A DNA stretch of 64,000 nucleotides from GCA-003244245 sp050699435 (lineage in GTDB: Bacteria; Actinomycetota; Actinomycetes; Mycobacteriales; Pseudonocardiaceae). The notes under the pieces were generated by a model that ran no database searches, had not been told where the DNA came from, and saw only the letters and a list, made by a program, of their open reading frames with translations. Position numbers and translations under genes: made by a program. This document shows, piece after piece, positions 33,922 to 42,973 of this stretch. Location of the stretch: positions 31,460 to 95,459 of the forward strand of contig JBOHGM010000004.1 of NCBI GenBank assembly GCA_050699435.1, given 5' to 3'. Within the stretch, counting starts at the first letter, position 1; every line of letters starts with the position of its first letter.

Positions 33922-34788
33922 TTGTCGAGCACGGTTCACCAGGCCCGGGAGGTTCTTGGGCACAGACTCCGCGACCTGCGCAAGGATGCCGGGTTAACTG
34001 GTCGGCAACTGGCTAAGCTGGCCTGTTGGCACAGTTCCAAGATTTCGAAGATTGAGTACGGTAAGCAGACGCCGACCGAAGACGATATCCATGTGTGGTG
34101 TCAGCACTGTGAGGCGCTTGATCAGATACCGGATCTGATAGCGACCGTTCGCAATGTCGAGACGATGTATATCGAATGGCGCCGGATGCTTCGGGTTGGC
34201 ACCAAGAGGCGCCAAGAGGCGTCGATTTCGCTCGAAGCGCAAATCCGCCTATTCAGTTGGTACGAGCCGGTCCTGGTGCCGGGCATTCTACACACCGCTG
34301 AGTACGCTGGAGCCGTGATGGCGCGGGTTATTGATTTCTACGGTATCCCAGACGACCAGGAGGGCGGAGTCGCGGCACGCATGGAACGACAGCAGATCTT
34401 GTACAAAGGAAATCATCGATTTCATTTTCTCCTCGCGGAGCAAGCGCTCCTGACAACCGTAGGTGATACAGAGATCATGCTCGGGCAGCTTGACCGTTTG
34501 CTCACTATCTTGCCGCTTCCGCGCGTGCGACTCGGCGTCATCCCGACTACTACTACCTATCAGGTGCCTACCAATCAATTCATTATATTCGATGATCGTA
34601 TGGTGCAGGTGGAAACGGTGTCAGCGGAACTCACTATCACACAGCCGCGGGAAATTGATCTCTATGTCAAGGCTTTTAAAGAACTATCCAAGTGGGCGTT
34701 CTATGGCCAAGAAGCCAGGAAATTGATCACCGCCAGATTGGCGGACCTGCTGGATACCTCAAACGGGCTGGGACCGATCTGCTCTTGA
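33922..34788 (+). CDS. XRE-family regulator with DUF5753 domain
   Basis: The 288-residue protein has an N-terminal helix-turn-helix (L-R-K-D-A-G-L-T-G-R-Q-L-A-K-L and S-S-K-I-S-K-I-E-Y-G) and a C-terminal DUF5753 region with Y-E-P-V-L-V-P-G-I-L-H-T-A-E-Y-A and Q-F-I-I-F-D-D. Only a TTG start at 33922 fits, 12 bases after the DUF6879 stop. It probably autoregulates this three-gene unit. The usual DUF397 partner gene is absent downstream, where 227 bp precede the convergent GntR gene. GC content is low for this window. Confidence 0.88.
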   Translation: MSSTVHQAREVLGHRLRDLRKDAGLTGRQLAKLACWHSSKISKIEYGKQTPTEDDIHVWCQHCEALDQIPDLIATVRNVETMYIEWRRMLRVGTKRRQEASISLEAQIRLFSWYEPVLVPGILHTAEYAGAVMARVIDFYGIPDDQEGGVAARMERQQILYKGNHRFHFLLAEQALLTTVGDTEIMLGQLDRLLTILPLPRVRLGVIPTTTTYQVPTNQFIIFDDRMVQVETVSAELTITQPREIDLYVKAFKELSKWAFYGQEARKLITARLADLLDTSNGLGPICS

Positions 34789-35015
34789 CCTACGCGCTGC
34801 GCCTGGCCACCGCACTGCAGTCCGTCGGAGGGCCAGCGTGAACGACGAACCACCGCACATACAGTACCGGCCACGATCCGCAAGGGAGCCCGCACCCTAG
34901 TCGACCCCATCCAACGCTAGCCTGGGTTCAGTTCATCGAGCCCGAGGTGCTCATCGAGTCCCCAACAGCAACGTCGTACCGTGCTCCGGAACCCTTCACC
35001 TGATGCCGGAGATGC

Positions 35016-35720
35016 TCAATTGGCGAGTGCGACGGTGTCGTGACCCGGTCCGCCACCGCCGGTGAAGTCGGCCTCGATGCGGGCGAGCGCGTCGGCCATA
35101 TGCACGGCGAGCAGGGCGACCAGGTGATCTTCCTCGCCGTCGGCAACGGCATCGAGCAACGCCTGGTGCTCGGCGACGAGCAGTTCCGGCACCGGGCAGG
35201 TCGCCTGCAGCGCGATCAAGCACATCCGGGTCTCGGCCAGCAGCGTCTGGGCCATCCGCTGCAGTCGCGGGCTGCCGGACACCCGGACCAGGGCGATGTG
35301 AAAGTCATGGTCGGCGTCAGCCAGGCGCACCGGGTCGGCACCCGCGGCCGCCGCCACGATGGCCTGCTGCGCACCGGCGAGAGCGGCCACCGCCGCCTGC
35401 CGGTCGCGCTGCAGCACCATCCGCGCGGCCGCCTGCTCCACCGCGAGCCGGGCGGCATAGATGTCGCGAACATCCTCGATCCCGAGTTCGACCACGAACA
35501 ACCCGCGGTGCCGCTCGCTGCGCAGCAGCCCTTCCTGGACGAGCCGTTGCATGGCCTCCCGGAGCGGTCCGCGGCTGACTCCAAGCCGACTGGCCAGGTC
35601 CACCTCGCCGAGTTGGGTCCCGGGCGGGAACGCTCCGCGGGTGATCGCGTCGCGCAAGCGGTCGGCAATGATCGCCGCAGTGGACCGCCGGGAGACCGGC
35701 TCGAACTCGGGTGCAGTCAT
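35016..35720 (-). CDS. GntR family regulator, FCD subfamily
   Basis: The 234-residue protein has the GntR winged helix (I-A-D-R-L-R-D-A-I-T-R-G-A-F-P-P-G-T, then L-G-V-S-R-G-P-L-R-E-A-M) and an FCD effector domain with metal-type ligands in D-A-D-H-D-F-H, A-E-H-Q-A-L-L and A-V-H-M-A-D-A-L. GAGGAGA precedes the ATG at 35720. A palindrome lies in its divergent promoter, and its near-copy lies before the aminotransferase/aldehyde dehydrogenase pair, so it probably controls both sets and itself. FCD proteins typically sense carboxylic acids. Confidence 0.92.
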   Translation of the reverse strand: MTAPEFEPVSRRSTAAIIADRLRDAITRGAFPPGTQLGEVDLASRLGVSRGPLREAMQRLVQEGLLRSERHRGLFVVELGIEDVRDIYAARLAVEQAAARMVLQRDRQAAVAALAGAQQAIVAAAAGADPVRLADADHDFHIALVRVSGSPRLQRMAQTLLAETRMCLIALQATCPVPELLVAEHQALLDAVADGEEDHLVALLAVHMADALARIEADFTGGGGPGHDTVALAN

Positions 35721-35854
35721 CCCGTCTCCTCGTGCACCGGAACGCGAAGCAGCGTCCCCAGGCCGGGTCGCACCGGCTGAGACGGGGCCAGGCGTCAACC
35801 TTGCCACCGGCTCACCTGGTTGGCAGTCAACACCGGCGAGCGGCGACGGTCGCG

Positions 35855-35868
35855 GATTGTTGACAATC
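35855..35868. promoter_or_regulatory. GntR/FCD-type operator
   Basis: GATTGTTGACAATC differs by one base from the palindrome at 29452-29465. It lies between the GntR gene and the divergent dehydrogenase/amidase operon, 54 bp before the dehydrogenase start, a good position for repression of both promoters. Confidence 0.75.
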
Positions 35869-35921
35869 ATACGAGGCGTTCCTAGCGTGTCAATCCTCCT
35901 CCCAGCCATGTCGCTCTGCCT

Positions 35922-36962
35922 ATGTCGAGGTCTGTAGTATTGCCCATCCCCCCAGCTCAGGCTTCTGATCCCGTGATCGTCGTCCTGCATTCAGATGATC
36001 TTCCGCCGGGTCTCGATGATGCCGTCGAGGGCGCCGCTGTGCGCTACGCCACTGCAGCCGATCTGGCGTCGGCGTTACCCGGTGCGGACGTCCTGTTTGT
36101 CTGGGACTTCACCTCCGATGCAGTGCGTCCCGCCTGGCCGGCCGCCGAGACACTGCGCTGGGTGCACACCGCCAGCGCGGGGGTCGACCGGGTGACCTTC
36201 CCTGAACTGCTGAGCTCAGCGGTGATGCTCACCAACTCGCGCGGCGTTTTCGACGTGCCGATGGCCGAGTATGTGCTCGGCGCGGTGCTCGCCTTCGCCA
36301 AGGACCTGCCGGGGACCCTGCGACAGCAGAACGACCGGACCTGGCGGCACCGGGAGACCGAGCAGGTCGCAGGGCGTCGCGCGGTGGTGGTCGGCAGCGG
36401 CCCGATCGGTCGCGCCATCGGCCGGTTGCTGCGCGCGGTGGGCATGCGGATACATCTGGTGGGCCGGACGGAGCGCAGCGATGACCCCGAATTCGGCATG
36501 GTGCACGCGCAGGCTGCGCTCCCCCTGCTGGCGCCTCGGACGGACTACCTCATTCTGGCCGCACCGCTCACCGACCAGACCCGCGGCATGGTCGACCACG
36601 CCCTGCTGGACGCGTTGCCGTGCACCGCCCGGCTGATCAACGTGAGCCGCGGCCCGTTGGTGGTGACCGACGACCTCGTTGCCGCGTTGTGCGAGGGCCG
36701 GCTGGCCGGGGCGATGCTGGATGTCTTCGACACCGAGCCGCTGCCCGCGGATTCCCCGCTGTGGGACGCCCCTGGCGTCGTCATCTCGCCCCATATGTCT
36801 GGGGATGTGCATGGGTGGCGGGACGAACTCGTCACACTATTCGTTGAGAATCTCCGTCGGTACTTCCGTGGCCAGCCGCTACACAATGTAGTGGACAAGA
36901 CACGCGGGTACGTTACCGACACCGGCAGCAGCGCCGCCGCCAGGACAGGGAGCCCACCGTGA
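35922..36962 (+). CDS. D-2-hydroxyacid dehydrogenase
   Basis: The 346-residue NAD-dependent dehydrogenase has the dinucleotide loop V-V-G-S-G-P-I-G-R-A-I-G, the substrate arginine in N-V-S-R-G-P-L-V, the catalytic glutamate in D-T-E-P-L-P and the catalytic histidine in S-P-H-M-S-G. The length and order match D-2-hydroxyacid dehydrogenases. It overlaps the amidase start by four bases. Together with amidase, aminotransferase and aldehyde dehydrogenase it suggests breakdown of an amide-linked amino or hydroxy acid, but the substrate is not evident. Confidence 0.88.
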   Translation: MSRSVVLPIPPAQASDPVIVVLHSDDLPPGLDDAVEGAAVRYATAADLASALPGADVLFVWDFTSDAVRPAWPAAETLRWVHTASAGVDRVTFPELLSSAVMLTNSRGVFDVPMAEYVLGAVLAFAKDLPGTLRQQNDRTWRHRETEQVAGRRAVVVGSGPIGRAIGRLLRAVGMRIHLVGRTERSDDPEFGMVHAQAALPLLAPRTDYLILAAPLTDQTRGMVDHALLDALPCTARLINVSRGPLVVTDDLVAALCEGRLAGAMLDVFDTEPLPADSPLWDAPGVVISPHMSGDVHGWRDELVTLFVENLRRYFRGQPLHNVVDKTRGYVTDTGSSAAARTGSPP

Positions 36963-38368
36963 GCACGCCCGCCGACTTCACTGCTACCGAACTCGTGGCC
37001 GCCTACCGGGCCCGCACACTGTCGCCGGTCGAGGCCACCCAGGACGTGCTGGATCGCATCGAGCAACTCGACGGCAAAGTGCGCGCGTTCTGCCTGGTGG
37101 ACGCCGATCGCGCGCTGGCCGCGGCCAAGGCGTCGGAGCAGCGCTGGCAGCAGGGCCGACCGCACGGCCTGATCGACGGCGTGCCGACCTCGATCAAGGA
37201 CATCTTCCTGACCGAGGGCTGGCCCACGCTGCGCGGCTCGAAGGTAGTCGATCCGGACCAGGAGTGGCCGGTCGACGGGCCACCGGTGGCCCGGCTGCGC
37301 GAGCACGGTGCGGTGCTGGTGGGCAAGACGACCACCCCCGAACTGGCGTGGAAGGGTGTCACCGACAGCCCACTCACCGGCGTCACGGTCAACCCCTGGG
37401 ACACCAGCCGGACGCCTGGCGGATCCAGCGGTGGCAGCGCCGCGGCGGTGGCGCTGGGGATGGGGGCGCTGTCGATCGGCACCGATGGGGGCGGTTCGGT
37501 ACGCATCCCGGCCTCCTTCACCGGGACAGTGGCGATGAAGCCCACCTACGGCCGGGTGCCGCACTGGCCGTCCAGCCCGTTCGGCACGTTGGCGCACACC
37601 GGTCCGATGGCCCGTAGCGTGGCCGACACCGCGCTGCTGCTGGATGTGCTCTCTGGGCCGGACACCCGGGACTGGTCCGCGCTCCCCCCGATCGCCGGCT
37701 CGTTCTCCGGTGCGCTGGGCAGTGGTGTGCTCGGGCTGCGGATCGCGCTGAGCACGACGCTGGGTTACGTCGACGTCGACCCGGACGTTGCCGACGCGGT
37801 GGAGGCCGCCGCCGGGGTGTTCGGTGACCTGCTCGGGGCGGAGGTCGAACTCGCCGATCCCGGCTTCACCGACTGTGTTCAGGAGTTCCACGTGCTCTGG
37901 TTCACTGGGGTGGCCAAGACCGTGGAACGGCTGACCGGGGAAGAACGCGAGTTGCTGGAACCCGCGCTGCGGGAGGTCGTCGCAGAGGGCGAGCGCTGTT
38001 CGGCGCTGAACTACCTCAGCGCCACTGCGACCAGGATGGCGATGGGCACCACGATGGGCGCGTTCCATGAGCGCTACGACCTGCTACTCACCCCGACCGT
38101 GCCGATCACGCCGTTCATCGCGGGCGAGGAGGTGCCGATCGGGTGGCAGTCGCCGCGGTGGACCAGCTGGACGCCCTTCACCTACCCGTTCAACATGACC
38201 CAGCAGCCCGCCGCCAGTGTGCCCTGCGGGTGGAGCGCGGGCGGCCTGCCGATCGGAATGCAGGTGGTCGGGCCCCGGCACGCGGACGCCCGGGTACTGG
38301 CGGCCTGCGCGGCCTACGAGCGGGTCGCGCCATGGGCCCACCTGCGCCCCCCGCTGCTGCCCCGCTGA
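36959..38368 (+). CDS. Amidase signature family hydrolase
   Basis: The 469-residue enzyme has the amidase-signature catalytic elements: lysine in P-T-S-I-K-D, the G-G-S-S-G-G-S cis-serine segment and the nucleophilic serine in D-G-G-G-S-V-R-I-P-A-S. Family members hydrolyse carboxamides, aryl amides or peptide-like substrates. The GTG start overlaps the dehydrogenase stop, so they are co-translated under the GntR operator. It may release an amino acid that feeds the aminotransferase at 28151-29425. Confidence 0.9.
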   Translation: MSTPADFTATELVAAYRARTLSPVEATQDVLDRIEQLDGKVRAFCLVDADRALAAAKASEQRWQQGRPHGLIDGVPTSIKDIFLTEGWPTLRGSKVVDPDQEWPVDGPPVARLREHGAVLVGKTTTPELAWKGVTDSPLTGVTVNPWDTSRTPGGSSGGSAAAVALGMGALSIGTDGGGSVRIPASFTGTVAMKPTYGRVPHWPSSPFGTLAHTGPMARSVADTALLLDVLSGPDTRDWSALPPIAGSFSGALGSGVLGLRIALSTTLGYVDVDPDVADAVEAAAGVFGDLLGAEVELADPGFTDCVQEFHVLWFTGVAKTVERLTGEERELLEPALREVVAEGERCSALNYLSATATRMAMGTTMGAFHERYDLLLTPTVPITPFIAGEEVPIGWQSPRWTSWTPFTYPFNMTQQPAASVPCGWSAGGLPIGMQVVGPRHADARVLAACAAYERVAPWAHLRPPLLPR

Positions 38369-38487
38369 AGGTGATCAGGACCTGACCGCAAAATCACTAT
38401 CAGTGCTTTAGCATAGCTCTGGCAGCAACCAAGGTACTGCCGTTACCCTATTGGGGTGGTCCCGGTACACGATCTGAGGACGGCCCG

Positions 38488-39198
38488 ATGAACTCCAGCA
38501 CGATAGCCATGCACATGAGTGATGGCATAGTCAACGCACCCACGTCGGCGATGTTCGGCCTCATCGCGATCGTCGGTCTCGGGTACTCGCTGTACCGGGC
38601 GCAGGCAGGTCTGGACGACCGCACCGCGCCGATGGCCGGCCTGGTCGCGGCATTCGTCTTCGCCGTCCAGATGGTCAATTTTCCGGTGCTGCCCGGGGTC
38701 AGCGGGCACTTACTGGGCGGAGCACTGGCCGCTATCCTGGTCGGCCCCTGGCTCGGTGCGCTGTGCGTCGGGATCGTGCTGGTGGTGCAGGCGCTGCTGT
38801 TCGCCGATGGTGGCCTGACCGCACTGGGCACCAACATCACGAATATGGCGCTGATCGGCGCCTGGAGCGGCTTCGTGGTCGCGGTCGCCCTGCGCAGACT
38901 GGCGACCCGCAGCCGGGCGGGGCTGCTCATCGTAGCCTTCGTTTCCGCCTTCGTGAACACTGTGGTGGCGTCGATGGGGTTCGTCATGCAGTACGCGATC
39001 GGCGGGGCCGGAGGTTCATCCTTGGACACCGTCGCGGTGAGCATGATCGGCGTGCACTGCCTGATCGGCATCGGTGAGGGTCTCATCACCGCGCTGACCG
39101 TCGGCGCCGTCGCCTCCGCCCGTCCGGACCTTATCTACCTGTTGCGGAAGGCGCCGGCAGCCCGCGCAGCCGCCACAGCCAGCGGGAGCACGTCATGA
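38488..39198 (+). CDS. cbiM: CbiM cobalt ECF transporter S component
   Basis: This 236-residue membrane protein carries the CbiM/NikM N-terminal metal-binding segment M-H-M-S-D-G-I-V-N-A-P at residues 8-18, and later N-F-P-V-L-P-G-V-S-G-H-L-L-G-G and G-E-G-L-I-T-A. Cobalt or nickel is bound by the amino terminus and nearby histidines in known homologues, so the first seven residues may be removed, or the true start may be the ATG at 38509; GAGGACGG supports 38488. Cobalt is favoured over nickel only because of the CbiN-like partner. Confidence 0.92.
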   Translation: MNSSTIAMHMSDGIVNAPTSAMFGLIAIVGLGYSLYRAQAGLDDRTAPMAGLVAAFVFAVQMVNFPVLPGVSGHLLGGALAAILVGPWLGALCVGIVLVVQALLFADGGLTALGTNITNMALIGAWSGFVVAVALRRLATRSRAGLLIVAFVSAFVNTVVASMGFVMQYAIGGAGGSSLDTVAVSMIGVHCLIGIGEGLITALTVGAVASARPDLIYLLRKAPAARAAATASGSTS

Positions 39199-39566
39199 GC
39201 CAAAGCCCCCAGCAGCAAACCAACCCGGCCCGGTTCTTCGTCGCGTTTGGCGTCATCGCGCTGCTGATCGCTGGACTGCTGTCGTACCTGGCCTCGAGCC
39301 ACCCCGACGGTCTCGACTCGGTCACCCTGAACGGCTGCGAGGTCAGCGAGGTCGACGGCGCCGAACAGCTTTCCGGGGAGTGCATAGCGCAGCGTGCCCG
39401 CGATCATGAGCTGGCGGCCAGCCCGCTCGCCGACTACACGGTGGGGGGCAACGACGGCCTGTCCGGTGTGTCCGGGGTGATCGGGGTGCTCGTGACCCTC
39501 GCGGTGGCAGGTGGACTGTTCTGGCTGGCGCGGCCCCGTTCGAGGTACCCCGCGGATGAGGACTGA
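39195..39566 (+). CDS. cbiN: CbiN-like (PDGLE) small membrane component
   Basis: The 123-residue protein has two membrane segments (residues about 13-33 and 93-112) flanking the P-D-G-L-D-S motif typical of PDGLE/CbiN components that assist CbiM. It overlaps cbiM by four bases. The external loop carries two cysteines (N-G-C-E-V and G-E-C-I-A), which may form a disulfide. Confidence 0.82.
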   Translation: MSQSPQQQTNPARFFVAFGVIALLIAGLLSYLASSHPDGLDSVTLNGCEVSEVDGAEQLSGECIAQRARDHELAASPLADYTVGGNDGLSGVSGVIGVLVTLAVAGGLFWLARPRSRYPADED

Positions 39567-39572
39567 GGCACG

Positions 39573-40340
39573 GTGGGAGCGGGCCACGCGCACCCGCTGC
39601 ACCTGCCGGGGAGTTCACCGGTGCACCGGCTTGCGCCGCAAGTCAAGGTGCTCGCCGCCTTCCTCATGGTGTGCTGCGTTGTCGCCACGCCGCGGGAAGT
39701 GTTCTGGGCGTTCGGTGGTTACCTGCTGGTGCTGGCCGCAGTGTGGGTGGTGGCCGCGATACCGCCGGGCTGGATCGCGCGACGGGCCCTCATCGAGGCA
39801 CCGTTCCTCGTGCTCGCGGTGCTGCTGCCGTTCGCAGAGGGGGGGCAGCGAGTGCAGGTAGCCGGGATGTCGTTGTCGGTCGCGGGGTTGCTGGCCGGCT
39901 GGAACATCGTGATCAAGGGCACCCTGGGGGTACTCACCTCGCTCACGCTCGCCGCCACGACCTCGCCGCGCGACCTGCTACTCGGACTGCAGCGGCTACG
40001 GGTGCCCGCCACGATCACCACGATCGCCACGCTGATGCTGCGCTACATCGAGGTGATCGTCGGCGAAGCCCGCCGGATGCGGATCGCGCGGATCTCCCGC
40101 GGGCACGATCCGCGGCTGCTCTGGCAGGCAGGTGCCACCGCTCGCGGGGTGGGCGCCCTGTTCCTGCGTTCCTACGAGCGGGGTGAGCGGGTGCACCTGG
40201 CCATGTTGGCGCGAGGCTGGAACGGGCAGATGCCGGCGCTCACGCAGCGGCCGGCCGGTCGCCGGGAGTGGCTGCTCGGGCTGGCGCCGGTGGCGGTGGC
40301 GCTGCTGCTGGTGACCGGGGCCTGGTGGTGGGGACGGTGA
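39573..40340 (+). CDS. cbiQ: CbiQ ECF transporter T component
   Basis: The 255-residue protein has about five membrane segments and the two coupling motifs expected of ECF T components: A-R-I-S-R-G near residue 170 and L-A-R-G-W-N-G near residue 212. These connect the ATPases to the CbiM substrate unit. It starts 6 bases after cbiN and its stop overlaps the cbiO start. Confidence 0.9.
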   Translation: MGAGHAHPLHLPGSSPVHRLAPQVKVLAAFLMVCCVVATPREVFWAFGGYLLVLAAVWVVAAIPPGWIARRALIEAPFLVLAVLLPFAEGGQRVQVAGMSLSVAGLLAGWNIVIKGTLGVLTSLTLAATTSPRDLLLGLQRLRVPATITTIATLMLRYIEVIVGEARRMRIARISRGHDPRLLWQAGATARGVGALFLRSYERGERVHLAMLARGWNGQMPALTQRPAGRREWLLGLAPVAVALLLVTGAWWWGR

Positions 40341-41071
40341 CCGTGCCGTCGTTACGGGTGGCCGGCCTGAGCTTCACCTATCCGGACGGTCGCCGCGCGC
40401 TGGACGGCATCGACCTCACCGTGCAGTCCGGCGAGCGAGTCGCGCTGCTGGGCCCCAACGGCGCGGGAAAGACCACCCTGGTACTGCACCTCAACGGCGT
40501 GCTGGAGCCGGCCAGCGGCGCCGTCGACGTGGGCGGACTGCCGGTGGTCAAGGAGCATTTCCGGGAGGTTCGCCGCCGGGTGGGCATCGTGTTCCAGGAC
40601 CCGGACGATCAACTGTTCATGCCCACCGTGGGCGAGGACGTGGCATTCGGGCCGGCCAACTTCGGGCTGGGTGGAGCCGAACTCGAGGCCCGGGTGCACG
40701 ACGCGCTGGCCGCCGTCGGCATGGCTGAGCACGCCACCCGCTCGCCCCTGCACCTGTCCGGTGGCCAGCGCCGTCGCGTCGCGCTGGCCACCGTGCTGTC
40801 CTGCGATCCCGAGATCCTGGTGCTCGACGAGCCGTCATCGAACCTCGATCCGGTGGCTCGTCGCGAACTCGCCGAGGTGCTGCTCACGCTGGACCGCACG
40901 ATGCTGATGGTCACCCATGACCTGCCCTATGCCCTGCAGCTGTGCTCGCGCAGCGTCGTGCTCGATGGCGGCCGGGTAGTGGCCGACGCCCCGACCCGGG
41001 ACCTGCTCGCCGATAGCGACTTGCTCGCCCGGCACCGGCTCGAGCTACCGTTCGGCTTCAGCCTCGTCTGA
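40337..41071 (+). CDS. cbiO: CbiO ECF transporter ATPase
   Basis: The GTG at 40337 shares a GTGA overlap with the cbiQ stop. The 244-residue ATPase has Walker A G-P-N-G-A-G-K-T-T, signature L-S-G-G-Q-R-R-R-V-A-L-A, Walker B I-L-V-L-D-E-P-S-S-N-L-D and switch T-H-D-L-P. All motifs are intact. It completes a CbiMNQO-type cobalt importer, which would supply vitamin B12 synthesis. Confidence 0.92.
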   Translation: MTVPSLRVAGLSFTYPDGRRALDGIDLTVQSGERVALLGPNGAGKTTLVLHLNGVLEPASGAVDVGGLPVVKEHFREVRRRVGIVFQDPDDQLFMPTVGEDVAFGPANFGLGGAELEARVHDALAAVGMAEHATRSPLHLSGGQRRRVALATVLSCDPEILVLDEPSSNLDPVARRELAEVLLTLDRTMLMVTHDLPYALQLCSRSVVLDGGRVVADAPTRDLLADSDLLARHRLELPFGFSLV

Positions 41072-41075
41072 GCAG

Positions 41076-42485
41076 TCAGCCGCCTTTCGGGGGCGGCGGT
41101 GGCTGCGGGGGCGGCGGCGATGGCTCCACGTCATCGGGGCTAGCACCGGGACCCGCCCACCGGATTGTGGGTGCCTGCTGCGGGGGAGCCGACGGCGGTA
41201 GCGGCTGCTGCGGCGTGGTGGTCTCCGCGGCACCGGGGGGTGGGATCGGCGGGAGCGGGCCCGACGGTGCCGAGGTAGCCCCCGGGGCGGGTGCAGCAGG
41301 CGGGGCCGGTGCAACAGGCGGGCCGCTGAATTCAGGCCGTACCGGGGCCGAGCCGAGCGAAGGCGCTAGCCCCGCAGCCGGTCCGGGTACCTCCTTGCGG
41401 GCGACCTCCTCGGCGGCACGCACCGCGGCGGCCACTTCGGGGTCGGTGGAGGTGTCGAACCACCCGGCGACGGCCTCGTCGTCCTCCTCGGGACGGCTGC
41501 TGGGCACGTACTCCCGGCTCGGTTCGAACCGGAATACTCCGTCATCTCCGGGCGCGCCGAGCATCTTGGTGAAGCCCTCCAGGGCTTTGCCGAAATCGCT
41601 GGGGACGATCCAGACCTTGTTCGCATCGCCCTGCGCCATCTGCGGGAGGGTCTGCAGGTACTGGTAGGCCAGCAGCTCCGGGGTGGGCCGGCCGGCCTTG
41701 ATCGCGGCGAAGACCTTTTCGATCGCCTTGGCCTGGCCCTGCGACTGTAGGTAGCGCGCGGCCCGCTCGCCCTGCGCCCGCAGGATGCGGGACTGCCGCT
41801 CGGCTTCGGCGGTGAGTATCGCGGCCTGCTTGGCTCCTTCAGCGGAGAGGATCTGCGCCTGCTTCTGGCCCTCCGCGGTCTTGATCGCTGACTCGCGCTG
41901 GCCCTCAGCGGTGAGGATGGTGGCGCGCTTCTCCCGGTCGGCGCGCATCTGCTTCTCCATCGAGTCCTGGATGGAGGGGGGCGGGTCGATCGCCTTGAGC
42001 TCGACCCGGCCGACCCGGATACCCCACCGCCCGGTCGCCTCGTCGAGCACTCCGGACAGCTGACCGTTGATGAAGTCCCGGGAGGTCAGGGTGTCCTCCA
42101 GGCTCATCCCGCCGACGACGTTGCGCAGTGTGGTGGTGGTCAGCTGCTCGACTGCCGCGATGTAGTTGGAGATCTCGTAGACCGCGTCTTGCGGGTTGGT
42201 CACCTGAAAGTACACGACAGTGTCGATGGAGACCGTCAGATTGTCCTTGGTGATAACAGGTTGGGGCGGGAAGGACACCACCTGCTCGCGCAGATCGATT
42301 CGGGCCCGGATCCGGTCGATGAACGGCACCAGGAAGTTCAACCCCGGCGAGAAGGTGGTGCGGTAGCGGCCCAGGCGCTCGATGACTGCGGCGGTGGCTT
42401 GCGGGATCACCACCACGGCCTTGACCACGGTGACGACGATCGCGAGGACGATGGCCGCCAGGACGGCCAGCAGGACAAGATCCAT
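41076..42485 (-). CDS. SPFH/band-7 (stomatin-like) membrane protein
   Basis: The 469-residue protein has one N-terminal membrane helix (residues 3-27), a band-7 domain (A-V-I-E-R-L-G-R-Y and F-L-V-P-F-I-D-R) and a long coiled segment with repeated A-E-G-Q and A-E-G-A-K units at about residues 190-250. The C-terminal 75 residues are proline-rich and disordered-looking, longer than in QmcA-type proteins. It is coupled (ATGA overlap) to the NfeD-like gene, its usual partner. This pair corresponds, from memory, to Rv1488/Rv1487 of M. tuberculosis. Confidence 0.92.
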   Translation of the reverse strand: MDLVLLAVLAAIVLAIVVTVVKAVVVIPQATAAVIERLGRYRTTFSPGLNFLVPFIDRIRARIDLREQVVSFPPQPVITKDNLTVSIDTVVYFQVTNPQDAVYEISNYIAAVEQLTTTTLRNVVGGMSLEDTLTSRDFINGQLSGVLDEATGRWGIRVGRVELKAIDPPPSIQDSMEKQMRADREKRATILTAEGQRESAIKTAEGQKQAQILSAEGAKQAAILTAEAERQSRILRAQGERAARYLQSQGQAKAIEKVFAAIKAGRPTPELLAYQYLQTLPQMAQGDANKVWIVPSDFGKALEGFTKMLGAPGDDGVFRFEPSREYVPSSRPEEDDEAVAGWFDTSTDPEVAAAVRAAEEVARKEVPGPAAGLAPSLGSAPVRPEFSGPPVAPAPPAAPAPGATSAPSGPLPPIPPPGAAETTTPQQPLPPSAPPQQAPTIRWAGPGASPDDVEPSPPPPQPPPPPKGG

Positions 42486-42913
42486 CAGGGCTCTCCCCAG
42501 ACGACAGCGGTGGCACCAGAGATGTTCATGACCGTAACGGCCCTGCCCGGCTCCAGTACCTGGGTTTCGTCGAATGCACGGGCTGACCAGAGCTCCCCCC
42601 GCAGCTTGACCTTCCCGCCACCTGCGTCGACCGTAGTGACCACGACCGCCGTGCCACCAATCAGGGCCTCGGCGTTGGTCCTTAAGAGGTCACCGACATG
42701 CAGCCGGCGCTGGAGCATCGGCCGGGCCAGGGTGACGAGGGCGACCGCGGTCACGCTGAACACCATGACGTCCACCCACAGCGGGGTACCCAGCGCTGAG
42801 GACGCCGCGGCAGCCAGCGCGGCAGCCCCGAGCATGAGCAGCACGAAATCGCCTGAGAGCACCTCGGCGGCAATCAGGAGTACCCCGGCGATGAGCCACA
42901 GCACAGCAGGCAT
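42485..42913 (-). CDS. NfeD-like membrane protein
   Basis: The product from the ATG at 42913 has 142 residues, with three membrane segments at about 4-60 and a C-terminal OB-fold (G-T-A-V-V-V-T-T-V, G-K-V-K-L-R-G-E-L-W-S-A-R). NfeD proteins work with stomatin-like proteins in membrane organisation. An upstream ATG at 42961 would add 16 residues without a membrane-protein character. No clear ribosome binding site was seen for either start. Confidence 0.85.
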   Translation of the reverse strand: MPAVLWLIAGVLLIAAEVLSGDFVLLMLGAAALAAAASSALGTPLWVDVMVFSVTAVALVTLARPMLQRRLHVGDLLRTNAEALIGGTAVVVTTVDAGGGKVKLRGELWSARAFDETQVLEPGRAVTVMNISGATAVVWGEP

Positions 42914-42973
42914 TGCTCTATAGTGGCAGATTCCGATCACCTGGCGGGCGGCTTTCGACATGACGGTCGCTGG

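Noticed and set aside
36545..38068. 507-residue minus-strand open frame opposite the dehydrogenase and amidase
   Set aside because: The forward strand encodes both enzymes with full motif sets, and the reverse frame has no recognisable motif.
38369..38487. Cobalamin riboswitch before cbiM
   Set aside because: The 119-base leader is too short, and I see no B12-box-like element. Metal-responsive control by a repressor is possible but no clear operator was found.
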